Shown: one piece after another, positions 45,292 to 56,504 of the stretch
Layout: each line of letters starts with the position of its first letter
Position numbering within the stretch: the stretch's first letter is position 1
Origin: Ctenosaura bakeri
Taxonomy: Eukaryota; Chordata; Lepidosauria; Squamata; Iguanidae
Reading direction: 5' to 3'
Length of the DNA: 64,000 nucleotides
Assembly: GCA_948474755.1 (NCBI GenBank)
Contig: CAOLHI010000958.1
Span: forward strand, 62,001-126,000
Notes under the pieces: model-generated
The model's database searches: none
Told to the model about the DNA's origin: nothing
The model's input: only the letters and a program-made list of their open reading frames with translations
Program-made: the position numbers and the translations under genes

Positions 45292-45974
45292 ATACGTGGC
45301 ATCTAGAGATCAGATTTTTCTCTGTGTTACCACAAAATGTGTCTTTATGAAGCCAATAAAAAAACAATGCAGAGAGATTAAGTAGGATACGAAGGCTTCT
45401 TTAATTAAGTCAATTAAAATTACCATTAAAAATTATCAATTGATCAATTGGACTGACATTTCTTTATATCAATTCTGTCAGTGATGAACACATTCTCCAT
45501 TTGAAATTTATATTCTCCTTGTCCCTTCAAAATTGCACATTATTGGTCAAATGTTTACACTGTCAGGCTGATGCAGCCTTTTACTTATCTCTAGAGCTAC
45601 ATTGCTTGCTGTTCTTTCTTCTCAGAGTTTAAAATCTTTATCTTCCAACACAAGCCAGCCAGTAGCCCCTTGTTTTTCACTCCAGTGTCTCCTTATCTTT
45701 TTCCACATCCTGTTAAGAAAACAGTTCCCTTTTACTGCTCAAAGTATACTCCCAATTATACTGTAACACCTGTCATCTTGCTTAAAGACACATATTCAGT
45801 TGCTAACTTCATCTGCTAGAAAAATATTAATTAATTAATTATTTTTAATGCATTATCATCTGTGTGCCATGTCATATATTCAAAATTACCATGCAGGAAA
45901 AGGATACCATGCAAGAAAATTTTTCTGTACAAACAGAAGTTTATGTTGCAGTTTGAGGTGCCCTAACAAAGAAC
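45292..45974. other. No feature recognised
   Basis: AT-rich unassigned DNA; TTAATTAA-type runs near 45828-45843. Confidence 0.45.
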
Positions 45975-46195
45975 TAGAGAGCCAGAGTGATGTAGTGGTT
46001 TGAACATAGAACTATGACCCTGGAGACTAGGGTTTGATCTCCACTTGGTGATGGAAACCCATTGGGTGACCTTGAGCACATTACACACTCTCAGGCCCCA
46101 GAAAGCCACAGGATAGGTTTGCTTTAGGGTTGCATACGTTGGAAATGATTTGAAGGCACATAACAGCAGCAGCAGCAATAACAACAACAACAAAC
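45975..46195 (+). mobile_element. tRNA-derived SINE with BovB-type tail
   Basis: The head GAGCCAGAGTGATGTAGTGG, B-box side GACTAGGGTTTGATCTCCAC, GAAACCCATTGGGTGACCTT, tail GGGTTGCATACGTTGGAAAT, GATTTGAAGGCACATAACAG and a terminal (AGC)n/(AAC)n run are present. One of the better copies. Confidence 0.92.
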
Positions 46196-47310
46196 TAACA
46201 GACTGTTCAACAACCCCACAGAAAATTCCCTGGACTTCTGCCATGAATTTATCGCTTTTAAAATAGCTTAAAATTAACTAAATTTTGTAGTCTGAATGTA
46301 TTCACAAATATTTATGCTGAAAGTGGTTGTTATTGTGTACAGGTGGGAGCAGTAGCTTGTTTTCCACACATGTCTCTGATTGTTTTATTATATGTGTAAT
46401 CACTTATTTAATTTTTTTTTTAAATGGTTACTTTCTCTTCTTAATGGCCAAAAGAATGAGAAATGTATTGGGTAGTTGGACAGACATCAGCTGTTGGGCT
46501 CTAAGTGAAAGATCCTTCACTGAAGAAAACTAAAGGTTAAAAACACTTTCTCCTGCATTGTATTTTCAAGCTATGATTATACATGAAACACTCGTGTGGT
46601 TTCAGTTCCTCTTTCTAAATGCAAAAGAGAGAAAAAAAAATCAAAGCAAAACTGAACTTGTCTGTTTTGGGGTCTGAACCACTGAGTTTGGCTTAATTTC
46701 ACCTAAAACCACAATTTGTCTCTGAGTGGCTCAGAATTTAAGCTCAGGATCATGAACTTTGGCAAACCTTTCAGAGCAAGTCAGGGTCCAATTATCCTGC
46801 AAGTTACTCCCGATGAAATCACTGAGGATTTAGATTTTTCAGCATTTGGATGGAAACCTGAAACCAGACCAGTTATGCCTTGTTTCCCCCTTAGCTTTAA
46901 CAATTGCCATCCATGATGCAAGGATCTTTCCAAGGTGTTCAGTATCATTCCATAACTCCATAATACTAAGGATATTGGTACTGTTTAATGGGTCTTCAGG
47001 ATGACAAGCACTATATGCTGGGCAGTTCTTCTGTGCAAATTGCTACTATGAATGGACATCACCTCCCCACCAAATGAATGCAAGTTAAATTCAATGCTGT
47101 GCAGGCAGACTTCTGATGATGGAATGAGTCTTTCTTCATCTCCCTCTTGCACTTCTCACAAATCTGCCCTGGAGGTTCTTTCAATCCACCAAACCAGATT
47201 TGGAAAGCATGTGGGGAGGATGTAGCAATAGGAATGGAGTCACAGCCATTCCTTTTCCACTGAGAGGAACCATTCTGTTGCATTTTATTATTCTTGTTCT
47301 AATTATTTGC
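46196..47310. other. No feature recognised
   Basis: Unassigned AT-rich DNA; small frames of 66-74 codons without domains. Confidence 0.45.
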
Positions 47311-47430
47311 TTCCAAGTTGGCTTTGATTTATGGTGACCCTATCAGTGAGAGACTTCCAAGAATCCTGGTCATCAACAGCTCTGCAATTCCACTGATTTC
47401 TTGCTCCACTGAGATTAAACCAAACCAATA
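47311..47430 (-). mobile_element. BovB/SINE tail-like fragment
   Basis: TTGGCTTTGATTTATGGTGA, CCCTATCAGTGAGAGACTTC, CAAGAATCCTGGTCATCAAC matches the 3' region of the BovB copy at 56.5 kb (TTATGGTGATCCTAGGCATG, GGAGACCTCCAG). Confidence 0.55.
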
Positions 47431-47690
47431 GATTTGGATAAGATGGTCACTGATAATGTGGTGGCCCAGAACTGATTTACTGAATGTGTTTTGAAAGTAT
47501 CTTAATATTATACGGTATACTGTCCTGTAGCGCACTATAAGATATAAGATGAGGACATCATGGGGCATAACGTATTCTGAGATCACTGTTCCTCAACAAG
47601 ATGCTCTTCAAATGTGTTAGAGAATAGTTCTCATCATCCCCAGGCAACACAACCATATAGCCTGGAGATGATGTGAGTTGCAGTTTAACT

Positions 47691-47717
47691 TTATTTATTT
47701 ATTCATTTATTTATTTT
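47691..47717. repeat. (TTTA)n microsatellite
   Basis: Tandem TTTA units with one TTCA variant. Confidence 0.8.
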
Positions 47718-47879
47718 TGACCAGGTTGATGAAGGCTTTTTCAGAAAATATTTGGTCCTGACTTGAAAATTTACTGCATGAGGATCTGTCAATGATTTAC
47801 TGGCAGCGTTTGGAAGTTGGCACACCTATTGTTCAAGCTTGGGAGAGGAAGTAAGAATCATCTTATCTAGTGGATTGTC

Positions 47880-48145
47880 TTCCTGGTTTAATTGCTAAAA
47901 GTAAGATGACCAATATGTGCTTGCTGTTAACTGATGTCAAACTGACTTTAACTTATGTTGACCCTGTAAATGAAAGATCTCCAAGACACTCTGTTACTGA
48001 CAGCCCTGTAAAGGTCTTGCAAAGTGAGGGCAGCTATGGCTTCCCTGATTGAGTCTTCCTTTTTTCCCTACTGCCTCCCATGTTACAGTCATGTAATCTC
48101 ATGATATGTCCAATGTATGATAGCTTCAATTTATTTATTTTGTCA
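47880..48145 (-). mobile_element. BovB 3'-end fragment
   Basis: AAAGATCTCCAAGACACTCT, GGTCTTGCAAAGTGAGGGCA, CCTACTGCCTCCCATGTTAC and TAATCTCATGATATGTCCAA follow the same order as the 3' region of the BovB copy at 56520-56720. Noncoding by decay. Confidence 0.6.
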
Positions 48146-48235
48146 TTTGGATTAAAGTCATTTGCATGTTGTCATTTGGTGGATTAACAATACCACCCAT
48201 TTAATAAAAGCTAACTGAGCAAGTCCAACAGTTAA

Positions 48236-48470
48236 AGCCATGGTGGTGCAGTGGTTAAATGCCAGTACTGCAAGCCACAAGGTTGTGAGTTCGATCCTGC
48301 TGGGCTCCAAGGTTGACTCAGCCTTCCATCCTTTCGCAGGTCGGTAAAATGAGTACCCAGCTTGTTGGGGGCATGTATAGAAATGTTTCGAAATACATGC
48401 TATTTGTAAGTTGTTCGCCACCTCGATCCATATGGAGAGGCAGGATACAAATAAATAAATAAATAAAAAT
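48236..48470 (+). mobile_element. tRNA-derived SINE, third type
   Basis: The head AGCCATGGTGGTGCAGTGGT, B-box GGTTGTGAGTTCGATCCTGC, the body AAGGTTGACTCAGCCTTCCA, GGTCGGTAAAATGAGTACCC and AGCTTGTTGGGGGCATGTAT, and an (AAAT)n tail. The strong B-box and low divergence suggest a younger copy than the BovB-tailed SINEs. Confidence 0.9.
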
Positions 48471-49271
48471 CTAAAAAATGTCAGCTGGAGTCCTATTTGT
48501 GTGCCTCCTTCAGTATGCTCCACAAGCAGGAATGGGTTAGACATGTTGTTGCTCAGTATGTCACTCTGCAGAGCTGTGGAGATTCCTCTGTTGGGGTTTT
48601 TTCAGGGAGGGGGGATTTGCATTAAGAGATGTAGCTATGTTATCATAGCTATATCTTGTAGCTGTGTGTCCTCATGTAGGATCTTGGCCAAATCTCTGTT
48701 ACATAAAGACCTGATCAATTCCTGTTGCTTGGCACCATGATTAGTGATCAAACAAAGCCAGAATGATCCAAATCTCTGTCAGTCTGACAATGGAGGTAGA
48801 AACTATGGTTCACTGAACTTATGGGGGGAAAAAAGCTTCAGATATGCATTCCTTAAGAAATGTTTATATATTAATTAATTTAATGGACACAATTAACATT
48901 TTTCCATGGTTTAGCATCCCCTTATCTCTTATGCTGATAACAGCATTGACGGATTCACTATACCAACTCCTAATCTAAATGTATGGAAAGATCTAGTACA
49001 TTAACCATTAACTTTTCTGAGTAACTTTTTTGTATAGTGGGGGGAAGAACACATAGAACATGAGTTTCTCATGGAGAGTTTTGGTTTTTTTCCCCCCTGT
49101 ATAAATTGGAAAGGTCTTTTTATTGCTTATCTGTTAATGGGTTTTCTGTGTTTGTAGAATTTATTAAAATGAATTTAATTTTTTTAAATCAGCAGATGGA
49201 GCAGGCTATCCTGGCCTTTCCGTCTTGTCATTCTCATATAATTGAGGCCAGTAGTCTGAAAGGAATGTAAT
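48471..49271. other. No feature recognised
   Basis: Unassigned AT-rich DNA. Confidence 0.45.
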
Positions 49272-49302
<31 letters not shown>

Positions 49303-49479
49303 GCATTCTCAAGTAATTTCTGATGTATGGTGACCCTAAGATGAACCTATTATGGGGCTTTCTGGGGGCTGAGATTGTGTGATGTGCCCAAGGTCACCCA
49401 GTGGGCTGAACAGGGAATTGAATCCTGGTCTCTAAGGTTGTAGCGCAATGCTTAAATCACTATACCATACTGGCTCTCC
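49272..49479 (-). mobile_element. tRNA-derived SINE with long (AAC)n tail
   Basis: On the plus strand a (TTG)10-like run is followed by TTTCTGATGTATGGTGACCC, TAAGATGAACCTATTATGGG, AGGTCACCCAGTGGGCTGAA, GGGAATTGAATCCTGGTCTC and the head TCACTATACCATACTGGCTC. Confidence 0.92.
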
Positions 49480-50603
49480 TACCGGGGTTGAAATTTTCCT
49501 TCAGTCCTCAAAATTTATTGCATCACAGGCAGGCAGACACTGAAAATTATTCATATCTAGAACTCTTATATAATAATTATAATAATAATAATATAAATAT
49601 AATAATTCAATTACAATAGTAGTGCACAACATCAAAATACAAAAATGATTCATGAGGCTCCAATTCAGCTGCCTTCCTTCTCCTAATGGTAAGATTCATC
49701 TTATGCTCCCTTCAGTTGTGTCTGATGTATGTGACGATGGAACAGGAGAGAAGCATAAGAACTCCTAAACATTTTCAGAGTCAAACAGGGAGAAGAAATT
49801 GGCAGGAATCAAAAGTCTAAAGGATTATTGTTGGATCTCCAGATCTGGATGACGAAAATAAAAGAGAGACCCTCAGATCAAGAACTAGGTTTGATTGATA
49901 TCAGAAGTATAGATCTGCACACCAGCTGTAAAGGTATCCTGTTGACACAAACTTGTAAAATGCAGTTAGATTAAGATTTATTCTTGGTTGGTTTCTTTAT
50001 AAAATGAGGACATCTAATTAAAGACAGAGAAAGATACAAGAATTATTATTTAAAATACTGATGGGACACAGTGTAATACTTGTGAAGATGTGCAGTATTT
50101 TTTTTTTCAATCGTATTGAGACTTTGTTTTTGTTATTACATATTGATCTCATGTGAGGAACAGCAGTTTCTGGCAAGGATTTCATATGTATCTTGACAGC
50201 CAAGGATGAGAGTAGTGAGGAAAACAGGAGAGAGGAGGGAGAATGTGAAAAGAAGAGTAATTAAATAATTATTCCAATAAGGCTAGTACAGTGATCTGAA
50301 CCAGATGCTTGGAATTCCATGGAATGCATGTTCTGAAGAAGTGCACTCATGTGCGTATGGTCAATTTGTTCTCCAAAATTTAGAGGGGTCTTCCTAAGGG
50401 ACAGAGAACTCTTAACATGTCTGTATTGAGTATTTCTAATCTGCAAGCCAATCACATTACTCAGATTGGAAGCTCCTGGATTCAAGTGAAGCATACCTCT
50501 ACGTCTCCTCTTCAGCAAGTGGTAATTAAACTAAGGAGAAAGCACAATGGGCTGGCAATCAAACAGCAAATACTTTTGTAGCTGCTGCTGGAGATCAGGA
50601 GTA
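49480..50603. other. No feature recognised
   Basis: AT-rich with an (AAT)n-like run at 49571-49600. Unassigned. Confidence 0.45.
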
Positions 50604-50846
50604 CAGCAGATTGTAGTGTTTTAGTTGTCATGGCTCTATCCTCTAGATTCTTGGGATTCGTATTCTGGTAGGGTGCTTGGAATTCTTTGCTAGACTATTC
50701 AGGTGCTGTAACTGAGGTTGAGTAGACTACAACATACCAGCAGAGAAGATTAAGTACTTCTCAAACTGCAGATTCCTAGATTCCCCAGGAAACCATGGCA
50801 GTTGAAGTTCTGTCAAGTGCTATAAACATGTAGAATAGATGTGTCA
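50604..50846. mobile_element. Lizard-type palindromic MITE (family B)
   Basis: GTTGTCATGGCTCTATCCTC, TAGATTCTTGGGATTCGTAT on the left mirrors ACTGCAGATTCCTAGATTCC, CCAGGAAACCATGGCAGTTG on the right. The centre has ATTCTTTGCTAGACTATTCA and CAGCAGAGAAGATTAAG. Related in plan to family A but distinct in sequence. Confidence 0.65.
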
Positions 50847-51969
50847 TGCAACAAAATACTCATGAAGTGTTTATGTATAGTATGTTTTCATAACATTTCC
50901 CATTCGTTGATCATAACCACACCCTCTTTCTTCCTTCATGATTTAGTCTGTAGTTAGTCTGAATTTGTTCATCCTCCATTTTTGATCTCTAGTTCTCTAT
51001 CTTTCCCTCTTTCATATTTGAAGACCCCATGTTATGGGGCCTCTCACCATGAGATACTATGAAACTTTTAGTACCTGTAACTAAATGTACTTCATATGTT
51101 TTTACAAAACATCTGCTTTGTTTCTTTGCCAGACCCTGTATGAAGGGGATGGTAGTGTGGGACAGGTTGTTGCTCACCTTCTAATTGTGAATACTAATTA
51201 CTCTGCTTGTGAGATAAACTACTCTCTCTCTCATTCCCAGAAAGTACAGTGGAATCAGGATTTACAAATTCAGTTCATTAATGTGTTGACATTATCTGTT
51301 ACCCCCTTCAGGCTTCCCTATTCTTTCTGAGTTTGACTACAATCCTCCTGGCAGCTGTTGGAAAAATGGGTTTTACCAGCAACAGTATATTGCTGTGAAC
51401 AAGAAATTGTTATTTTGCTAAATAATTTGGGGTAGTTTGGTCTTCAGTGGGAAATTGACCCATTCAGGTTTTTTTAAAGAATTGCTCATAGTGGAGGTAG
51501 AAACTGCAAGTCCAGGTTTATTTGTATGGATCAACCCAGGTGCCTGTGGTTTTGGACTGTGTTTTGGGACATGACCATGGAGACTGTTATATGAATGCCA
51601 GGACTTCAGAATTTATCACTGTGCCATTACTGACTCTTCTGTCTGATCATAACGAGTCCTGTCTGTCAGGACTTTGAACTCACATCTTAAGGATTCAAGC
51701 CCCACACTCTATTGTCTGTAACACATGATTACCTGAGTTTGGTTACAATTAAACTGGATTTACACCAAAACTTGTTGTGACTGATTTCAGTGGTACCTAG
51801 GTCTTGATTGCTCACCGTCTATTTGCTAAGGTAGGTATGTTAGATTACAACTTCCATAAGCCCTAGTTTTTCAGTTTCATTTGGGTTTGCTGTTTTATGT
51901 GAACTTTCCAAAATTAAAATCAAATGTGGGAGAAAGCTAACCCAATAGCTGCACCCATCTCTGAGACTG
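50847..51969. other. No feature recognised
   Basis: Unassigned AT-rich DNA; an 81-codon frame at 51085-51330 has no domain. Confidence 0.45.
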
Positions 51970-51977
51970 GTCTAGAT

Positions 51978-52058
51978 CAGTGGTTCTTACCCCTTGGTCC
52001 TCCCAATGTTTTGGGAGTTGAAGTCAAAAACATCTGGCCCAAAGCCTCAGAACCACTG
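51978..52058. mobile_element. 81-bp hAT-like MITE with perfect 8-bp TSD
   Basis: The ends CAGTGGTTCTTA and (reverse complement) CAGTGGTTCTGA are inverted repeats. Both sides are flanked by GTCTAGAT (51970-51977 and 52059-52066). The centre is TGTTTTGGGAGTTGAAGTCA, AAAACATCTGG. A clean minimal insertion. Confidence 0.92.
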
Positions 52059-52066
52059 GTCTAGAT

Positions 52067-52627
52067 CATACCTTTCAAAATCTCACATTTAGACCAGTTG
52101 TGTAGTTTCCCATGCAGCTGGAACAATCATGATGCTTCACCTGGGCCTTTTTAAACATGTGAAAATGAAACTGTTTGTGACTAACTTCAGCTGTATTGGG
52201 ACGATTGTCTTCCACATTCTTAAGTTATACATTCTAATATATATATTCTGTTCTCAGTTAACTGGATGATTTTGTGTTTTGGAGCTAAGGATTTGAGTGT
52301 CAAGAGTATAAACTGTGAGAAACTAAGAGGGAAGGAACCAGTAAAACTGTGTGTGAGAGGCACCTGGTAGTATAAATTTCACCTTACAATTCCTTTGCAT
52401 ATACACTTTATAAGATCAGGTTTCAGAGGGCGTGAAAGGTTTAGTATTCAGTATTTGTTAATTCTGCTCAAACCTCACATAAGATTTGATGCTTTTCTTT
52501 TTTTAAAAAAAAAACAAGGATAAAAATTCTTTGATCCTTTAGAGGTCAAGACTAAAATTTAGAGACCTGTAAAATAATTGAAGATAGCCATTTAAAAAAA
52601 AATTGGAAGCAGTGTATTTCATGTATT
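52067..52627. other. No feature recognised
   Basis: AT-rich unassigned DNA. Confidence 0.45.
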
Positions 52628-52740
52628 GTACATGAATATGTATGTATGTATGTATGTATATATGTATACGTATATGTACATATATATGTACATATACATA
52701 TGTACATATATACATATATACATATGTATATATGTATCAT
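52628..52740. repeat. (TATG)n/(TACA)n alternating purine-pyrimidine repeat
   Basis: TATG units pass into mixed TACATATA units, alternating purine and pyrimidine over about 110 bp with self-complementary segments. The short Y/I-rich frames across it are artefacts of the repeat. Confidence 0.9.
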
Positions 52741-54066
52741 ACATCACTGGCATATCATTCTGGAATGCCATCACTCATTTTATTGTTTGTGATATATATT
52801 GTATATGTATATATAATAGTACAAACTATAAAATGAATAACAACATGCCAGAATAAAATTAAGAGTAAAAGAAGACACAAAATATTTTTTAAAAATAGTG
52901 AGGCATATAAAACCAGTAACAAAACAGAAGATTTTACCTGCTAACAACAATGTTTACAATGCCTGTGAAAACAAAGAAGTGTCCATTTACCACTAAAAAA
53001 TTCATATAGGTGACAGATTAGTTTCTTTCAAGAGAAGTTTCTACAAATTCTACAAATAAGGTGCCACCAATGAAATGCTTTCTTTTTCCTGTGACCATTA
53101 ACCTTATTTCACATATTCTTAAAAACTGGTGGTAGAAAGTGTCCAACAGCTCTTTTGTCTCCTAAGGTAATATAATATAAGGAAACCCATTCTCTAAATG
53201 ATTTCCAGCAGGTTACTAAGGTAAATGCAGCCCATCCACCCTAGATGACATTATTCTCATTCTCTCTCTCTGACTTGCTCTCTCATACACACACACACAC
53301 ACACTTTGGGCAAGAAAGGATATGATTTATCAAGTTTTTGGTGGGTATGACATATCATGGTGATGGGCTGCATTTTGTTGAGTCCCAATGCCTGATCCCC
53401 TAAATATTATACAGCAATTTGCATTTTACAGTTACTTTTAAAGCCCACGAGTTTTTTTCCTAAGGCAAAATCAGCCCACTTTTTATTCTTCACAGATAAA
53501 GAAATTATAACATTAAGTTCTGGCACTGGGATTTCGTTAAATGCTGTTTTGTCTCTCCTAATGCCAGATGTAATCCAACTGAATAGATTCTGAAACTTGC
53601 AATCCCTCCTTCACCTCTAACCATGATACAGTTAGTCTTAGGAGGCATCATCATTTTTTAAAAAATGAGGCCTCAGAGTGTTAGATGCTGAATTATCAGA
53701 TTAAGAAAAAAATATGTTTCTTTCCCAAGGGAGCCCATGTGCAGGGACTCGATCCTTGTTTTGGCAGAATCCCTCAAATCTAGAGAGGAACATCCTTCCC
53801 TCAAATTATTCTAGAGTGATCTCATTGACGTCAGTAAAGCCTACTATAAAATGAGTGGTTTTAGGTTTGCAGCCTTGGTTTAAACTGGCAGGACTCCATT
53901 GAAAGCAGTGGAAATCTGCGAATTAACCCCAGATGAGAAGAATATGGGCCTCTGTTTCTTCAGATGGGATAGAACAAGAACCTTCAACAGAGGGAAAAAA
54001 AACAGCTGACATTATCATCACCACCACTGCCACCTGCTATAATCTAGCATCACAAATATGGCTGAA
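52741..54066. other. Unassigned; (AC)n at 53286-53304
   Basis: Apart from the short CA microsatellite, preceded by CT-rich sequence, nothing is recognised. Confidence 0.45.
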
Positions 54067-54150
54067 TGTTGTTGTTGTCTGCCTTTAAGTCATTTCTGAC
54101 TTATGGCTACCCTAAGGTGAACTTATCACAGAGTTTTCTCGGCAAACAGG
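54067..54150 (-). mobile_element. Partial tRNA-derived SINE (tail end)
   Basis: GTTGTTGTTGTCTGCCTTTA, AGTCATTTCTGACTTATGGC, TACCCTAAGGTGAACTTATC, then GTTTTCTCGGCAAACAGG. The head is missing. Confidence 0.8.
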
Positions 54151-56308
54151 TACAGATCCCTGAAAATATCACAGGAAGCCCCTGAAAGTTGCCGTCGTCT
54201 GTTTTCCAGGAAAAATGCAGAGAAAAGTAAGGATAAACTTACAAACTGCACTTTGCTTCACTTTGTACTTGCTAGTTGTGTTTGTTGCACCCTCCCACTG
54301 CAACTGTCTCCCTTCCTCTCTCTTGCCTCATCTAATTTATCACTCCACAGCTCCACTTTTTGCCCTTCCTTGGCTCACTTTGCGCCTTTGCCGCATTCCC
54401 ATCTCTCATATTTGCATTCAACTCCCCCTTACCTTTGTGTAATCTTGGGTCACCATTCATCCCTCTCTTGCCCATCCCAGCACTTTATGCATACCTGTAT
54501 TGGCACTTGTACCATTCCGCTGCACCTCTTCCTTCCCTCTCTTGCCTGTCATGCCTAAAGCTCCTGCAAAGCCTAGAGTTTGAAATCTTACCTACAGGAG
54601 AACAAGAGCAGTTAGAATGCAGAAATATGGTGTGGTCAGATAAACCATTCATTCACCACAGGAGGCAGGTAGCGGCCAGAGCGGGTGTAGAAGCAAGTAT
54701 GAAGAAAGCTGAGTGCAAAATAGTGGTGAGGAAGAAGTGACATGGTTGAAGTAAAGGGCTTTTGCAAGGCACAAAATACTTCCATTCATCAAACCAACAT
54801 GAAAACACACACCTTGTCCAGTCAAAAGTAAAAGAACCATGCTGCCTGTCAGCCACATCGATGTATTACATAGCTGCACAAGTATGATGTCTAAGGCCTT
54901 TCCCCCCTCTGTATATTCATATTCCTCATCCAAGCCTTCTTTTTCCCTCCCCACCATTTTTTTTGAACTTCAGAGATCATTCATGAGGAACACAAGAGTC
55001 TTTCTTCCCCCCTCCCATATGTTCCCTAAATCCAGGTCTTGTAAGGATTTGATTCCCATTAGCCTCAGCTAAGATGTTCAATGGCCAATGGAGATTTGCT
55101 CATCAGTAGCATCTGGAATGCCATGTGCTGTTTATTACTGCCCTAAATGGTAGCATGTAGAAAGATAATGCATCTTGGCATTCTTTTATACATCTTGAAG
55201 ATTCAAATACTTTCCAGGTCTGCTTGAAAATATGTTCATCAGATCAGTGTGATATGCTAGTGAGAAAGGCTGAATCTACACAAGGGAGGTATCTCAGCCA
55301 TACTGAATAGTATCCTGCCCCAGTTTGACCGAAAGTCACAAGGGACCCTCATCATGTAGTCACATTCGTATAAGGGAGTGTTTCTTCTATGTACATGTCT
55401 TCCCAATATCATTTTATGTCTGGTCACATGATTGCAGTTGCTGCATTTTTTCCTCAGTATGCATGTGCATATTTGGACAATCAAATACCCTATCTCTCTA
55501 GTCTGTCATTCTGAACACTCACCTGTATTCCCTTTGAGCTCAATGAATACTTGGCCAGTTAGACCTTGCATGTGTTGTCTCTTCCCCTTCTAATTTGCTG
55601 CCTCATTTTGAAAAAAATAACTAAATTTAAATATTTAAATTAATTAAAATTAATTCCCAAGAAGATGGTGTAGGATTGATGGCATATGGTCCAAACTGAT
55701 ACAGTCAGATGTAAGTCCTGAATTCAATAGTGCTTATTCCTGGAAAGTCTTTTATACTGCTTGCCTCATGAAACAGCCCCCCTTGTGTCACCCTACTCAA
55801 AAGGACATCTAAAGGCAAACAAATGTTCACAGATCAAAGATTCAAATGTTCACAGCAGAAAATGGTGCTTACTCTTCCATTCCTTTGTAGATGAGCAAGA
55901 GCTTGGGTGATACCTCTCTGGCAACTCTCTTCAGCCACTCACCAAACTGACCCTGCCCGCACCCCTGATTCCAGCGCAATTCCATTCAAGGGTCAAACCA
56001 CACATTAAAAAAAAAATCCTTCCTCAGAACAGCTGAGTAAACTGGAGGCTTTTCTAAAAATCAGCTTAAATCTCTCAGGCATTGAAATGAAGTGCTTTCA
56101 AGTGTTCCAACAGGACTGAGATCGAGGTAAGGACACATTATTTCACCTGTGTGGATTCAGCCTAAGTCAGCAGATGAAGCAAAGTGGATTTAATGGATTT
56201 TCTCCCTGAACTTACATTGAAGAAAAGCAATGGAATGCCTTAAAATAACAGGGAAAAATCTCCCAGTGGAGAACTCTGTAGTTTACAGAAGCACACAAAA
56301 TACACACA
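54151..56308. other. Unassigned
   Basis: The CT/CCA-rich stretch 54215-54560 gives three overlapping 75-126 codon frames on one strand and others on the opposite strand. They are rich in S, H, P and L without a domain and are read as compositional. The rest shows nothing. Confidence 0.4.
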
Positions 56309-56415
56309 GGCCATTTCCACATGAGACTATTATAGTGCTATTATTCCACTTTCAACATCCATAGGATGTTGAAAGTAGAATAATAGCACTATAACAGTCT
56401 AGTGTGGAAATGGCC
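56309..56415. mobile_element. Minimal family A palindrome, TSD ACA
   Basis: 107 bp consisting of little more than the two arms: GGCCATTTCCACATGAGACT to TTTCAACATCC, then the mirror ATAGGATGTTGAAAG to AGTCTAGTGTGGAAATGGCC. The flanks are ACA on both sides (56306-56308 and 56416-56418). Confidence 0.92.
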
Positions 56416-56452
56416 ACAGACACACCTAATGGTACAACCCTTCTCACTCATC

Positions 56453-56478
56453 CACAAACAAACAAACAAACAAACAAA
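56453..56478. repeat. (CAAA)n microsatellite
   Basis: About six CAAA units. Confidence 0.9.
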
Positions 56479-56504
56479 GCAAAATAGCCCAAAGAGGACA
56501 AAGC

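Noticed and set aside
48236..48300. A tRNA gene, because of good A- and B-box-like words
   Set aside because: The rest follows SINE consensus order with an (AAAT)n tail and does not fold as a full tRNA cloverleaf.
52552..52856. Y/I/M-rich frames
   Set aside because: Direct translation of an alternating TATG/TACA microsatellite.
54215..54740. Overlapping 75-126 codon plus frames
   Set aside because: They come from a CT/CA-rich stretch, show no domain, and other frames are open over the same DNA on the opposite strand.
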